38,321 nucleotides of DNA from an uncultured Desulfuromonadales bacterium (lineage in GTDB: Bacteria > Desulfobacterota > Desulfuromonadia > Geobacterales > Pseudopelobacteraceae), in contig CAIPTY010000054.1 of assembly GCA_903868145.1 (NCBI GenBank), forward strand, positions 1 through 38,321, read 5' to 3'. Numbering within the stretch: position 1 is the stretch's first letter; every line of letters starts with the position of its first letter. Both the position numbers and the translations under genes were made by a program. Below the pieces are notes generated by a model, which saw only the letters and a list, made by a program, of their open reading frames with translations, was not told the DNA's origin and made no database searches. This document shows, in pieces, positions 1 to 10,889 of this stretch.

Positions 1-504
1 CCAGCAGGTTGGGGAACTTGGCCGGCAATACCGTCGGCTCCAGCATCTCGTCGTTGTAGTTGGGGACCATGTTGACGGTCTCTTTTTCAAGATCGTCCAA
101 CAGCTCATGGGATAGCTGACGCAGGCGGATCTCCGTGTACCGCATGGCGGCTGGAGAGTCACCGTCCACGGAACCGAAGTTCCCCTGGCCATCCACCAGC
201 ATGTAGCGCAGCGAAAAATCCTGGGCCATGCGGACGATGGTGTCGTAAGCGGCGGTATCACCGTGCGGATGGTACTTGCCGATCACGTCACCGACGACAC
301 GAGCCGATTTCTTGTAGGGTTTGTTGTAGTCGTTGCCCATGTCGTACATGGCGTACAGACAGCGGCGGTGAACCGGTTTGAGTCCGTCGCGCACATCCGG
401 CAGGGCACGACCGATGATGACCGACATGGCGTAGTCCATGTATGAGCGCTTCATCTCGTCTTCTATATTGACGGCCACTTTGTTCTGGGGAGTATCAATC
501 ATTG
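1..504 (-). CDS. gyrA: DNA gyrase subunit A, N-terminal part (runs off the left edge)
   Basis: Subunit A of the type II topoisomerase that supercoils DNA with GyrB. The first 168 codons are present, starting from ATG at 504; the reading frame is open to base 1, so the gene continues outside the window. The breakage-reunion domain start is clear: the [10 protein letters not shown] block near residues 19-28, the HPHGD motif at 78-82, and the active-site tyrosine at residue 122 in the A-M-R-Y-T-E context. The quinolone-resistance-determining position 83 is Thr and position 87 is Asp. An AGGTAGC-type ribosome site precedes the ATG. It follows gyrB by 40 bp on the same strand, so co-transcription is likely. 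Confidence 0.97.
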
Positions 505-544
505 CTACCTCGTTATTGAGTAACTGAAAATTTGTATGGTGGTG

Positions 545-4052
<3,508 letters not shown>

Positions 4053-4065
4053 GACGCTTAAGCTG

Positions 4066-5187
4066 CTAAAGCCTCATAGGCATGATAACTGCTAAAAAAC
4101 TGTCCGATTTTTCGGGAATAATTATCGAGGGAGAAAGCTCGTCTTTAAACTTCATATTAACGTTTTCAGTCTCGGCAACTGCCAGAACATCCAGTAAATA
4201 ACGGGCATTAAACCTTACTGCTATTGGTTCTCCCCCATATGTGACATCGATATCTTCCCTGGCATCTCCCAGTTCGGGGTTGCTTGATGATATTTTTATG
4301 CTTGATGCCGATATTTCCAGCATAATTCCCTTAAATTTTTCACTGGAAAGTATGGCCATCCTTCGCACCGAATGAGTGAATTCATCTTTGTTAACTGTGA
4401 TAATACGGTCGTTGGCACTCGGTATAACCCGATTGTAGTCAGGGAAATCACCATCAACAAGCCGCATGACCATATACGAATCTCCGCGCTTGATGACAGC
4501 GCTATTATCCATGAAACCAAACATCAGCGTCCCATCCTCTTCTTCCGTGACCTTTTTCATTTCATAGATGCCTTTTTTCGGAAGGATAACCCCTTTGAGA
4601 AGTTCAGAACCTGCGGTACCCTTGAAAGCTCCGCTTGATATGGAAAGACGATGTCCATCCGTAGCAACCATCTTGAGAATCTGTTCGCCATTGGCATTTA
4701 CTTCAACCTTTGTGAACAGGCCGTTCAGGTTATACTTCGTTTCATCGGTGCAGATAGCATATGACGTTTTTTCTATCATCCCTTTTAAAAGTGAACTTTC
4801 AATTTCAAAAAGACAGTCTTCTTTTACCGCCGGAAAATAGGGGAACTCTTCAGGGGAAAGTCCGACTATATTGAATTGTACTTTTCCACATTTAATTTCA
4901 ACCCAATCATTATCCTTTGTTGAAAAATATATTTTCTGGTTCGGTAACTCCCGGACTATTTCATACAATTTTTTGGCATTGACAGTTATTTTTCCTGAAG
5001 ATATTACTTCAGCCGGATATATGCTTTTCATGCCAACTTCAAGGTCAGTCGCCGTGACGTGTAAAACAGACTCAGCTGCTTCCAGATGGACATTTGAAAG
5101 AATAGGCATGGATGTCCGTTTTTCTACGATACCCTGAATTTTCTGGAGAGCTTTAAGAAAAAGCTCCTTGTCAATTATGAATTCCAT
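4066..5187 (-). CDS. dnaN: DNA polymerase III beta sliding clamp
   Basis: 373-aa ring-forming processivity clamp that tethers DNA polymerase III and many repair proteins to DNA. The N-terminal M-E-F-x-I-x-K-E-x-F-L block, the internal ATDGHRLS segment and the C-terminal V-I-M-P-M-R-L end match the DnaN family. The ATG at 5187 has an AAAGGAG ribosome site about 7 nt upstream. It follows dnaA across a 215-bp AT-rich spacer containing DnaA-box-like sequences, so its expression may respond to DnaA. Composition is AT-rich like dnaA and unlike gyrB. Confidence 0.97.
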   Translation of the reverse strand: MEFIIDKELFLKALQKIQGIVEKRTSMPILSNVHLEAAESVLHVTATDLEVGMKSIYPAEVISSGKITVNAKKLYEIVRELPNQKIYFSTKDNDWVEIKCGKVQFNIVGLSPEEFPYFPAVKEDCLFEIESSLLKGMIEKTSYAICTDETKYNLNGLFTKVEVNANGEQILKMVATDGHRLSISSGAFKGTAGSELLKGVILPKKGIYEMKKVTEEEDGTLMFGFMDNSAVIKRGDSYMVMRLVDGDFPDYNRVIPSANDRIITVNKDEFTHSVRRMAILSSEKFKGIMLEISASSIKISSSNPELGDAREDIDVTYGGEPIAVRFNARYLLDVLAVAETENVNMKFKDELSPSIIIPEKSDSFLAVIMPMRL

Positions 5188-5402
5188 GCGCCGCTCCTTT
5201 TATAATAGATATATGATATTATTTAAAAATAAACCTTAGTAGTTCTTATTGGTGATAGTAAAATGGTGATAAGTTCATAAGCACTTGTATTAATTATTTA
5301 TTTAATGTTTTAAGCCTGTTGATAAATACGCTCGTCTTTTTCTACATATCAACAGGTGAAAAGTTACGAACATCCGTTCACAAGGTTATCCACAGATCCT
5401 GT
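5188..5402. other. dnaA-dnaN spacer with DnaA-box-like sites (candidate origin element)
   Basis: AT-rich 215-bp spacer. It holds a perfect DnaA-box 9-mer TTATCCACA at 5386-5394 (plus strand), the variant TTATCAACA on the minus strand at 5317-5325, and a near-match at 5346-5354. The last two lie in a perfect 10-bp inverted repeat (CCTGTTGATA at 5315-5324, TATCAACAGG at 5347-5356) separated by 22 nt. The stretch 5205-5315 is very A+T-rich and could serve as an unwinding element. Bacterial origins commonly lie beside dnaA; whether this spacer or the dnaA-rpmH spacer is the functional origin cannot be told from sequence alone. Confidence 0.6.
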
Positions 5403-6755
5403 CTATTTGAGTAACATATTCTTTATTTCATCAATTATTTTAGCTAATTTATAATCATCTTTCAGAGCGGCATCAATTTTTTTTGCTGCATAAATGACAG
5501 TAGAATGATCTTTCCCTCCAAACCGGTTACCTATGTCAGGATAGGAAGATTTTGTCATATCCCGACATAGCCAAATGGCTATCTGGCGCGCATGAACCAG
5601 ATTTTTAAGTCGCTTGTCCGACTTCATATCTGAGAGTTTGAGCCCAAAAAAGTCAGCAACCACCTTTTGTATTGATTCAACGGTGATGTCCTTACGCCGA
5701 TCTCCCAGTATATCTTTCAGATTGTCACGAGCCATTTCAAGCGTTATGGGAACATCTTGAAGACTGCTATAGGCTCCAAGTCGTATAAGCATACCTTCAA
5801 GTTCTCGAATATTTCTGGTGTCACTTGATGCGAGAAAATATGTCACATCGTCAGGGATTCTGATATTTGTTATTTCAGATTTTTTCTTGAGGATAGCAAT
5901 CTTGGTTTCCATATCTGGTGCCTGGATATCTGCAATAAGGCCCCATTCAAAACGCGAGCGGAGACGTTCTTCCAAGTCTGATATCTCCCTGGGAAACTTG
6001 TCTGACGTGATAACTATCTGTTTATGAGAATCATACAGGGCATTAAATGTGTGAAAAAATTCTTCCTGAGTTCCGACTTTTCCTGAAATAAACTGGATGT
6101 CATCAACAAGGAGAACATCAACTGTTCGGAAACGTTCACGAAAAAGATCCATTTTCTTCTGGCGGAGCGCATTTACCATTTCATACATGAATTTTTCAGC
6201 GGAGCAATAGCATACGTTCAGATCAGGTGAATCAGAACAGATCGTATGACCTATGGCATTGAGCAGGTGGCTCTTTCCAAGGCCTACTCCGCCATAGATA
6301 AAGAGCGGGTTATATGTGTCAGCCGGATTATTGGCAACTGCCATAGCAGCGTTGTGTGCAAATTCATTACTGTTTCCACTGACAAAGAGATCAAATGTGT
6401 ACTTATGATTAAGGGGGGTAAAGGATGCTTCCTGAAATAAAATTTTAGTATTAGCGGGAGTATGAGACTCTTTGAGTATGAGTTCGTCCTGAAGTGGTGT
6501 ATAAGGATCCGGGAGATCCGGATTAATAACAAATTCTATGAACAGGTTTTTGCCAGCGGCAACCGATAAAGCCCCTGCGAGCATTTTTTGATAATGCTCT
6601 TCAAGCCATTCCTTGACAAAAACCGACGAAACAGAAAGATAAACAGTCTCTTTATTGATGCTGTTATAGCTGAGAGGTCTTATCCAAGTAGAATAGTCAC
6701 GCTCTGAGAGTACTTTTTCGAGGTTTTCGGACGCCTGTTGCCATGCTTCAATCAT
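5403..6755 (-). CDS. dnaA: Chromosomal replication initiator DnaA
   Basis: 450-aa AAA+ initiator that binds DnaA boxes and opens the origin. Domain I is at the N-terminus (the W-I-R-P-L region around residues 24-28). The AAA+ domain has Walker A GGVGLGKS at residues 155-162 and Walker B as VDDIQFISG. The C-terminal DNA-binding domain carries the signature GGKDHSTVIYA. The length is normal. It is divergent from rpmH, with DnaA-box 9-mers in the shared upstream region, so autoregulation is likely. Confidence 0.98.
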   Translation of the reverse strand: MIEAWQQASENLEKVLSERDYSTWIRPLSYNSINKETVYLSVSSVFVKEWLEEHYQKMLAGALSVAAGKNLFIEFVINPDLPDPYTPLQDELILKESHTPANTKILFQEASFTPLNHKYTFDLFVSGNSNEFAHNAAMAVANNPADTYNPLFIYGGVGLGKSHLLNAIGHTICSDSPDLNVCYCSAEKFMYEMVNALRQKKMDLFRERFRTVDVLLVDDIQFISGKVGTQEEFFHTFNALYDSHKQIVITSDKFPREISDLEERLRSRFEWGLIADIQAPDMETKIAILKKKSEITNIRIPDDVTYFLASSDTRNIRELEGMLIRLGAYSSLQDVPITLEMARDNLKDILGDRRKDITVESIQKVVADFFGLKLSDMKSDKRLKNLVHARQIAIWLCRDMTKSSYPDIGNRFGGKDHSTVIYAAKKIDAALKDDYKLAKIIDEIKNMLLK

Positions 6756-6850
6756 AGAGAGTCACTTCAAATAAAAAATGGGTTATCCACACGGTGGCTT
6801 TTCAAAAAATACTGAATGGAATAACTATGTTCCTTAAAAAGAGGCATCAA

Positions 6851-6880
6851 AAAATATGGAGTTATCAACATTGTTTTCAA
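6851..6880 (-). promoter_or_regulatory. Candidate dnaA promoter with a DnaA box in its spacer
   Basis: On the minus strand a TTGAAA -35-like hexamer (6875-6880) and a TATTTT -10-like hexamer (6851-6856) are separated by 18 nt. The DnaA-box variant at 6862-6870 sits between them. If this promoter is real, DnaA binding would occlude it, giving autorepression. The hexamers are imperfect, so this is a candidate only. Confidence 0.35.
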
Positions 6881-7034
6881 CACCTGTTGATAACTAAATT
6901 GTTCATTATTTTAAGCGGTTATAAAGGTTTTTTTGATAAAAAGTGAATCTTAGGGAATTTGGAGACTATCAGAGGCGACTCTTTTTTTCAAGTCAAATCA
7001 AGGTATATATCACTATTTTACCGTAATAATTATC

Positions 7035-7063
7035 TTGACAACTGATCGTTTTTATGATTAAAG
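7035..7063 (+). promoter_or_regulatory. Candidate rpmH promoter
   Basis: A perfect TTGACA is at 7035-7040, 62 bp upstream of the rpmH ATG. At a 17-nt spacing the -10 position reads TTAAAG, which is weak. A better TATGAT at 7053-7058 is only 12 nt away. The -35 is convincing; the -10 assignment is uncertain. Confidence 0.35.
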
Positions 7064-7102
7064 ACCCATTTACCTGTAATAAATATCCAAGAGGTATATC
7101 TG

Positions 7103-7252
7103 ATGAAAAGAACATTTCAACCAAGTAACACTTCCCGCAAGCGTACTCATGGTTTTCTGGTAAGGATGGCAAGCCAAAATGGTCGACTCGTCATCAAGCG
7201 GAGAAGAGCCAAAGGCCGCAAAAACCTGTCGGTGCGTATTGCTTCCAAATAA
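7103..7252 (+). CDS. rpmH: 50S ribosomal protein L34
   Basis: 49-aa basic ribosomal protein. The N-terminus MKRTFQPS, the central [10 protein letters not shown] and the R-R-R-A-K-G-R-K block are diagnostic of bL34. ATG 7103 has a GAGG ribosome site about 8 nt upstream. It heads the rpmH-rnpA-yidD-yidC series that conventionally faces dnaA. The residues [10 protein letters not shown] in the middle are normal for the family, and nothing is missing. Confidence 0.97.
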   Translation: MKRTFQPSNTSRKRTHGFLVRMASQNGRLVIKRRRAKGRKNLSVRIASK

Positions 7253-7256
7253 GCTC

Positions 7257-7646
7257 TTGGAAGGCGAATCAGGATTTGCTGGCCAATGTTTTCCTTCATC
7301 AATTCGACTGTGCAAGCGCTCTGAGTTCCTCAGGCTTTCGGGATCTGATAGTAAATTTGTAGCCAAGGGTCTTCTTGTTGTCTGGATGTCAAACAGTCAC
7401 CCGTATGCGCGCTTGGGGATAACAGTAAGTAAAAGGGTAGGTTGCGCTGTTGTCCGCAACAAATTCAAGCGCCATGTACGTGAGATCTTCAGAACGCTTC
7501 GTCATGCGTTGCCGCCGGTTGATCTTAATGTAATAGCTCGGCGCGAGTCTAGTTCAATGGACTGTTGCAGTCTGCGGCAGGAACTTCAAAAAGTATTCAA
7601 ATATATCGGCGCGTCCTCATGCTCAAGAGTCTCGCACTCCTCGTAA
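7257..7646 (+). CDS. rnpA: Ribonuclease P protein component (start uncertain)
   Basis: Protein cofactor of RNase P, which trims tRNA 5' leaders. The conserved R-L-x-K-R-x-E-F-L start-of-domain, the central LGITVSKRVGCAVVRNKFKRHVREIFR (family RNR-type helix) and basic character are clear. The start is not. TTG at 7257, 4 nt after the rpmH stop, gives 129 aa, close to the usual length, but has no evident ribosome site. An in-frame ATG at 7179 inside rpmH would give 155 aa and has an AAGGA about 11 nt upstream. The 3' end overlaps yidD by 28 bp. The RNR motif reads RNK here, with Lys in place of the last Arg. Confidence 0.88.
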   Translation: MEGESGFAGQCFPSSIRLCKRSEFLRLSGSDSKFVAKGLLVVWMSNSHPYARLGITVSKRVGCAVVRNKFKRHVREIFRTLRHALPPVDLNVIARRESSSMDCCSLRQELQKVFKYIGASSCSRVSHSS

Positions 7647-7831
7647 TCAGGTTGTATCAGAAGCTACTGTCTCCGTTTCTGCCGTCAGCCTGCCGTTTTT
7701 ACCCATCCTGCTCCGAGTATTCCCGAGAATCAATCATCAGACATGGGGTTTTTAGGGGGCTGCAGCTTACCATCTTCAGGTTGTGCAAGTGCCATCCGTT
7801 TCATCCCGGTGGATGTGATCCTGTACCATAA
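7619..7831 (+). CDS. yidD: Membrane protein insertion efficiency factor YidD
   Basis: 70-aa small membrane-associated protein that assists YidC-dependent insertion. The family pattern is complete: a hydrophobic N-terminal helix followed by [10 protein letters not shown], then [10 protein letters not shown], and finally [10 protein letters not shown]-x-D-P-V-P. ATG 7619 is chosen over an upstream ATG at 7565 because it gives the canonical N-terminus. It overlaps the rnpA 3' end by 28 bp and lies 23 bp before yidC, so the three genes are almost certainly co-transcribed. Confidence 0.95.
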   Translation: MLKSLALLVIRLYQKLLSPFLPSACRFYPSCSEYSRESIIRHGVFRGLQLTIFRLCKCHPFHPGGCDPVP

Positions 7832-7854
7832 ATGAAAGTATAAATGGAGTTATA

Positions 7855-9462
7855 ATGGAAAAGCGAGCACTTCTTGCAGTAGTTCTTTCAATAGGAGTTT
7901 TTTATCTATTTTCCATGGTGCTTGGCCCGAAAACCAAGCAACTTCCCGAGTCAGCATCCACAAAGCCTGTTCCACCTGTTGCAGCCCCAGCGCCAGCCCC
8001 ACAATCGGTCTCGGTTCCAATCACCAGCTCAGCGAATGCTCCTGCCCCTCCCCAAGCGCTCAAGGTGCAGGGAGATGTTGTCGTGGAGACAGTTCTCTAT
8101 TCGGCTACATTTTCTCCCCGCAGTGGCAGCCTTAAGGCGATTACTCTCAAAAATTATCGCGAAGAAAATTCTCCCAAGGCCAAACCCGTCATCCTTGGAA
8201 ACGACGCGGATCCATCACTGCTCAATTTTTCAACAAGGGCTACGGGTTTCAATCTTCCGGTCAGTGCGATATTTGTTTCAGACTCGGGCCGCCTCATATT
8301 GAGCGGTTCTGAAAGTAAAAAACTGACTTTCACTTATATTTCAGGAGAGGGATTCACAGTCCACAAAATTTACACCTTCAATTCCAACTCTTATGGAATT
8401 AACCTGGAGACGCAGGTAATAAACAACTCCCCGGTACCGCTGGTTGGTATTATTCAACAGGTTATGACCTATCCTCCGGAGCCCAAAGTCAAGGACAACC
8501 GCTTTGATACTGCCGGATCCTTTCTCTATGCAGATAACTCTCTGCGGGACGATAAGATCAAGGACGTTGCTAGTGCCTCAAAAAAATATGATAAAGGTGT
8601 TCTGTGGGCTGGCTTTGCCGATAAATATTTCCTGAGTGCGATCTTGTCAGAGAGTAGTAGTATAGCTTCTGTTGAGCTTAAAAAGAACGCAGCCGGTTTT
8701 ATGGAATCCAGCGTTTCCGCGCCCCAATTTACTGTAATTCCTGGCCAGTCAGCAACGGTTGCATTCCGTCTTTTTGTTGGGCCGAAAGATATCGATATAT
8801 TGAAGGCGCAAGGCAACTTCCTTGAACAGTCCCTTGACCTTGGCTGGTTCACTGTCCTTGCCAAGCCGTTGCTCTATACGTTAAAGTTTTTCTATCGCTA
8901 TGTTGGTAATTACGGTATTGCAATTATCATCATTACCATAATTCTGAAGGCTCTGTTTTTTCCGCTGACTCATAAGAGTTACAAGTCCATGAAGGATATG
9001 CAAAAAATTCAGCCGAAAATGGCGGCACTCAAGGAAAAATTCAAGGATGACCGGGATGCCATGAATAAGGCCGTCATGGAGTTGTACCGTGACCATAAGG
9101 TTAATCCCCTGGGCGGATGTCTTCCGATGGTTGTGCAGATTCCGGTATTCTTTGCTCTTTACAAGGCCTTGATGTTTTCCATAGAGTTGCGGCATGCACC
9201 CTTCTTCCTATGGGTTACAGATCTTGCTGACAAGGATCCCTACTATGTTACCCCAGTCATTATGGGCATCACAATGTTCGTTCAACAGAAGATGACGCCT
9301 TCTCAGATGGATCCAATACAGCAGAAGATGATGCTTGCTTTACCCGTAGTCTTCACATTCATGTTCCTGAGTTTCCCATCAGGACTCGTGCTCTACTGGC
9401 TCGTAAATAATATTCTGACTATTGGGCAGCAGATGTATATCAATAAACTGGTAAAAGACTGA
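7855..9462 (+). CDS. yidC: Membrane protein insertase YidC
   Basis: 535-aa inner-membrane insertase that works alone or with SecYEG. A first membrane helix (residues about 5-23) is followed by a Pro/Ala-rich linker and the large periplasmic domain typical of Gram-negative YidC. From about residue 340 comes the conserved 60-kDa inner-membrane core: [12 protein letters not shown], the cytoplasmic coiled segment around [24 protein letters not shown], and several hydrophobic helices ending in Y-W-L-V-N-N. A GGAG site precedes the ATG. Length and order are normal, and mnmE follows by 20 bp. Confidence 0.97.
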   Translation: MEKRALLAVVLSIGVFYLFSMVLGPKTKQLPESASTKPVPPVAAPAPAPQSVSVPITSSANAPAPPQALKVQGDVVVETVLYSATFSPRSGSLKAITLKNYREENSPKAKPVILGNDADPSLLNFSTRATGFNLPVSAIFVSDSGRLILSGSESKKLTFTYISGEGFTVHKIYTFNSNSYGINLETQVINNSPVPLVGIIQQVMTYPPEPKVKDNRFDTAGSFLYADNSLRDDKIKDVASASKKYDKGVLWAGFADKYFLSAILSESSSIASVELKKNAAGFMESSVSAPQFTVIPGQSATVAFRLFVGPKDIDILKAQGNFLEQSLDLGWFTVLAKPLLYTLKFFYRYVGNYGIAIIIITIILKALFFPLTHKSYKSMKDMQKIQPKMAALKEKFKDDRDAMNKAVMELYRDHKVNPLGGCLPMVVQIPVFFALYKALMFSIELRHAPFFLWVTDLADKDPYYVTPVIMGITMFVQQKMTPSQMDPIQQKMMLALPVVFTFMFLSFPSGLVLYWLVNNILTIGQQMYINKLVKD

Positions 9463-9482
9463 CGTGTGTACGGAGTGCTGAT

Positions 9483-10853
9483 ATGTATATATGCGACACT
9501 ATAGTTGCGGTCAGTACACCTCCCGGTAATGGTGGTATTGCTATTGTCCGTATAAGTGGTGCCTGTGCAGCTGAGATTGCAGACATCCTTTTCAAACCTC
9601 TTAAAAACGGTGGCTTTAAAAGCCACCGTTTTTATTTTGGCTTTATTTCTGATCCGAAGACGAGTGAGCTTATTGATGAGATCATGCTCGTACTTATGCG
9701 CGCTCCTCATTCGTATACTCGCGAGGACGTCGTGGAACTTCATTGTCACGGCGGCATGCTCATTGTGGATCGCGTACTTGGGCTTGTCCTTTCGTGCGGT
9801 GCACGTCTTGCCGATCCTGGAGAATTTACTCGAAGAGCTTTTTTAAATGGTCGTATTGATCTAATTCAGGCTGAGGCTGTGATGGATATTATCTGCAGCC
9901 AGACAACCGGTGCTTTAAAACTTGCTCAAAGTCAGCATGGGGGGGCTCTTTCTCACAGGTTTGAAGAAATTCAAGAATATTTGCTTCGCGCGTTGGCTAC
10001 GGTAGAGGCATATATCGATTTTCCTGAAGATGACTTAGGTGAGGCCGATCTTAACTTAATAAAAACCCCTATCGATTCTGCCCTTATCTCCATTAATGTC
10101 TTACTGAGAGGATTTGATAGTGGGCGCATACTGAGAGAGGGTGTTTCCGCACTAATTGTTGGTAAGCCAAACGCAGGTAAGTCGAGTCTGTTGAACCGCC
10201 TCCTCAATGAGAACCGAGCAATTGTTACTCATCTTCCTGGCACGACGCGTGACATCATAGAAGAGGTACTAAATCTTGATGGATTGCCAGTAAGACTTCT
10301 GGATACGGCCGGTATTCGAGATACTGACGATATCGCGGAAAAGGAGGGAATCAGTCGCGCTTTGGGGTATATTTCCCAAGCGGATGTGGTTCTTTTTGTT
10401 ATGGACGTGTCACGATCTTTTGAAAAAGAGGATATGATGATATTGGATGCTTTGATTGATTCCAATGTTATAGCTGTACTTAACAAGTCAGACCTTCCGC
10501 CTCTACTCAATCTGCCAGACTCCTTCGCGTGCATGAATCGGATTACAATATCGGCTACCAATGGAGACGGGATTACTGAACTTAAAGAGTTGCTTCATAA
10601 TGAGTTTTCAAGTGATGCAGAACTTGATAGTAGGCAGTGTGCTTTTATTTCTCGGACCCGGCACCGTGACGCTCTCATTTCTGCTCATCTGACTCTGACT
10701 CGATGTTCTGACGCTCTTGCTGCCGGCCCCGCTTTAGAACTATTGGCTGTGGATCTTAGAGGTGCTTTGTCCGTTATTGGTACAGTGACAGGTAGTACAA
10801 CGACGGACGATGTTCTGGACATGATTTTTTCGTCTTTCTGTATTGGTAAGTAG
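9483..10853 (+). CDS. mnmE: tRNA uridine-5-carboxymethylaminomethyl modification GTPase MnmE
   Basis: 456-aa GTPase that, with MnmG, modifies wobble U34 of several tRNAs. The N-terminal formyl-tetrahydrofolate-binding domain begins with [11 protein letters not shown]. The G domain has GKPNAGKS at 227-234, then GTTRD, DTAGI and NKSD. The last four residues, CIGK, include the catalytic cysteine. It starts 20 bp after yidC with a GGAG site 8 nt upstream of the ATG. Codons 41-51 lie within a perfect inverted repeat followed by a T-rich run, listed separately. The protein reads through without interruption. Confidence 0.97.
   Translation: MYICDTIVAVSTPPGNGGIAIVRISGACAAEIADILFKPLKNGGFKSHRFYFGFISDPKTSELIDEIMLVLMRAPHSYTREDVVELHCHGGMLIVDRVLGLVLSCGARLADPGEFTRRAFLNGRIDLIQAEAVMDIICSQTTGALKLAQSQHGGALSHRFEEIQEYLLRALATVEAYIDFPEDDLGEADLNLIKTPIDSALISINVLLRGFDSGRILREGVSALIVGKPNAGKSSLLNRLLNENRAIVTHLPGTTRDIIEEVLNLDGLPVRLLDTAGIRDTDDIAEKEGISRALGYISQADVVLFVMDVSRSFEKEDMMILDALIDSNVIAVLNKSDLPPLLNLPDSFACMNRITISATNGDGITELKELLHNEFSSDAELDSRQCAFISRTRHRDALISAHLTLTRCSDALAAGPALELLAVDLRGALSVIGTVTGSTTTDDVLDMIFSSFCIGK
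9603..9638 (+). terminator. Terminator-like hairpin inside mnmE
   Basis: Perfect 15-bp inverted repeat: left arm 9603-9617, a single central A at 9618, right arm 9619-9633. Its core is AAAAACGGTGGC pairing with GCCACCGTTTTT, and it is followed by TTTT-A-TTTT. This is the form of a strong intrinsic terminator, but it lies about 120 nt inside the mnmE frame. Whether it terminates untranslated or weakly translated transcripts is inference. Confidence 0.5.
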
Positions 10854-10889
10854 ATGCTGTTCATCGTTGCGTCTCAAGGGTACCATTAG

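Larger units (their letters stand above)
6756..7102. other. dnaA-rpmH intergenic region with DnaA boxes (candidate origin)
   Basis: 347 bp without a gene between the divergent dnaA and rpmH. It contains a perfect TTATCCACA box at 6783-6791 (plus), TTATCAACA at 6862-6870 (plus), and the same variant inverted at 6885-6893. The rest is AT-rich, with runs of A or T at 6803-6809, 6928-6934 and 6982-6989. This arrangement matches the dnaA-upstream box clusters found in many bacteria. No small RNA or open frame is evident apart from candidate promoters for the two flanking genes. Confidence 0.6.

Noticed and set aside
230-270. Thr at the GyrA quinolone-resistance position 83 as a sign of selected resistance
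   Set aside because: Thr or Ser at this position is wild-type in many bacteria, so no resistance claim is made.
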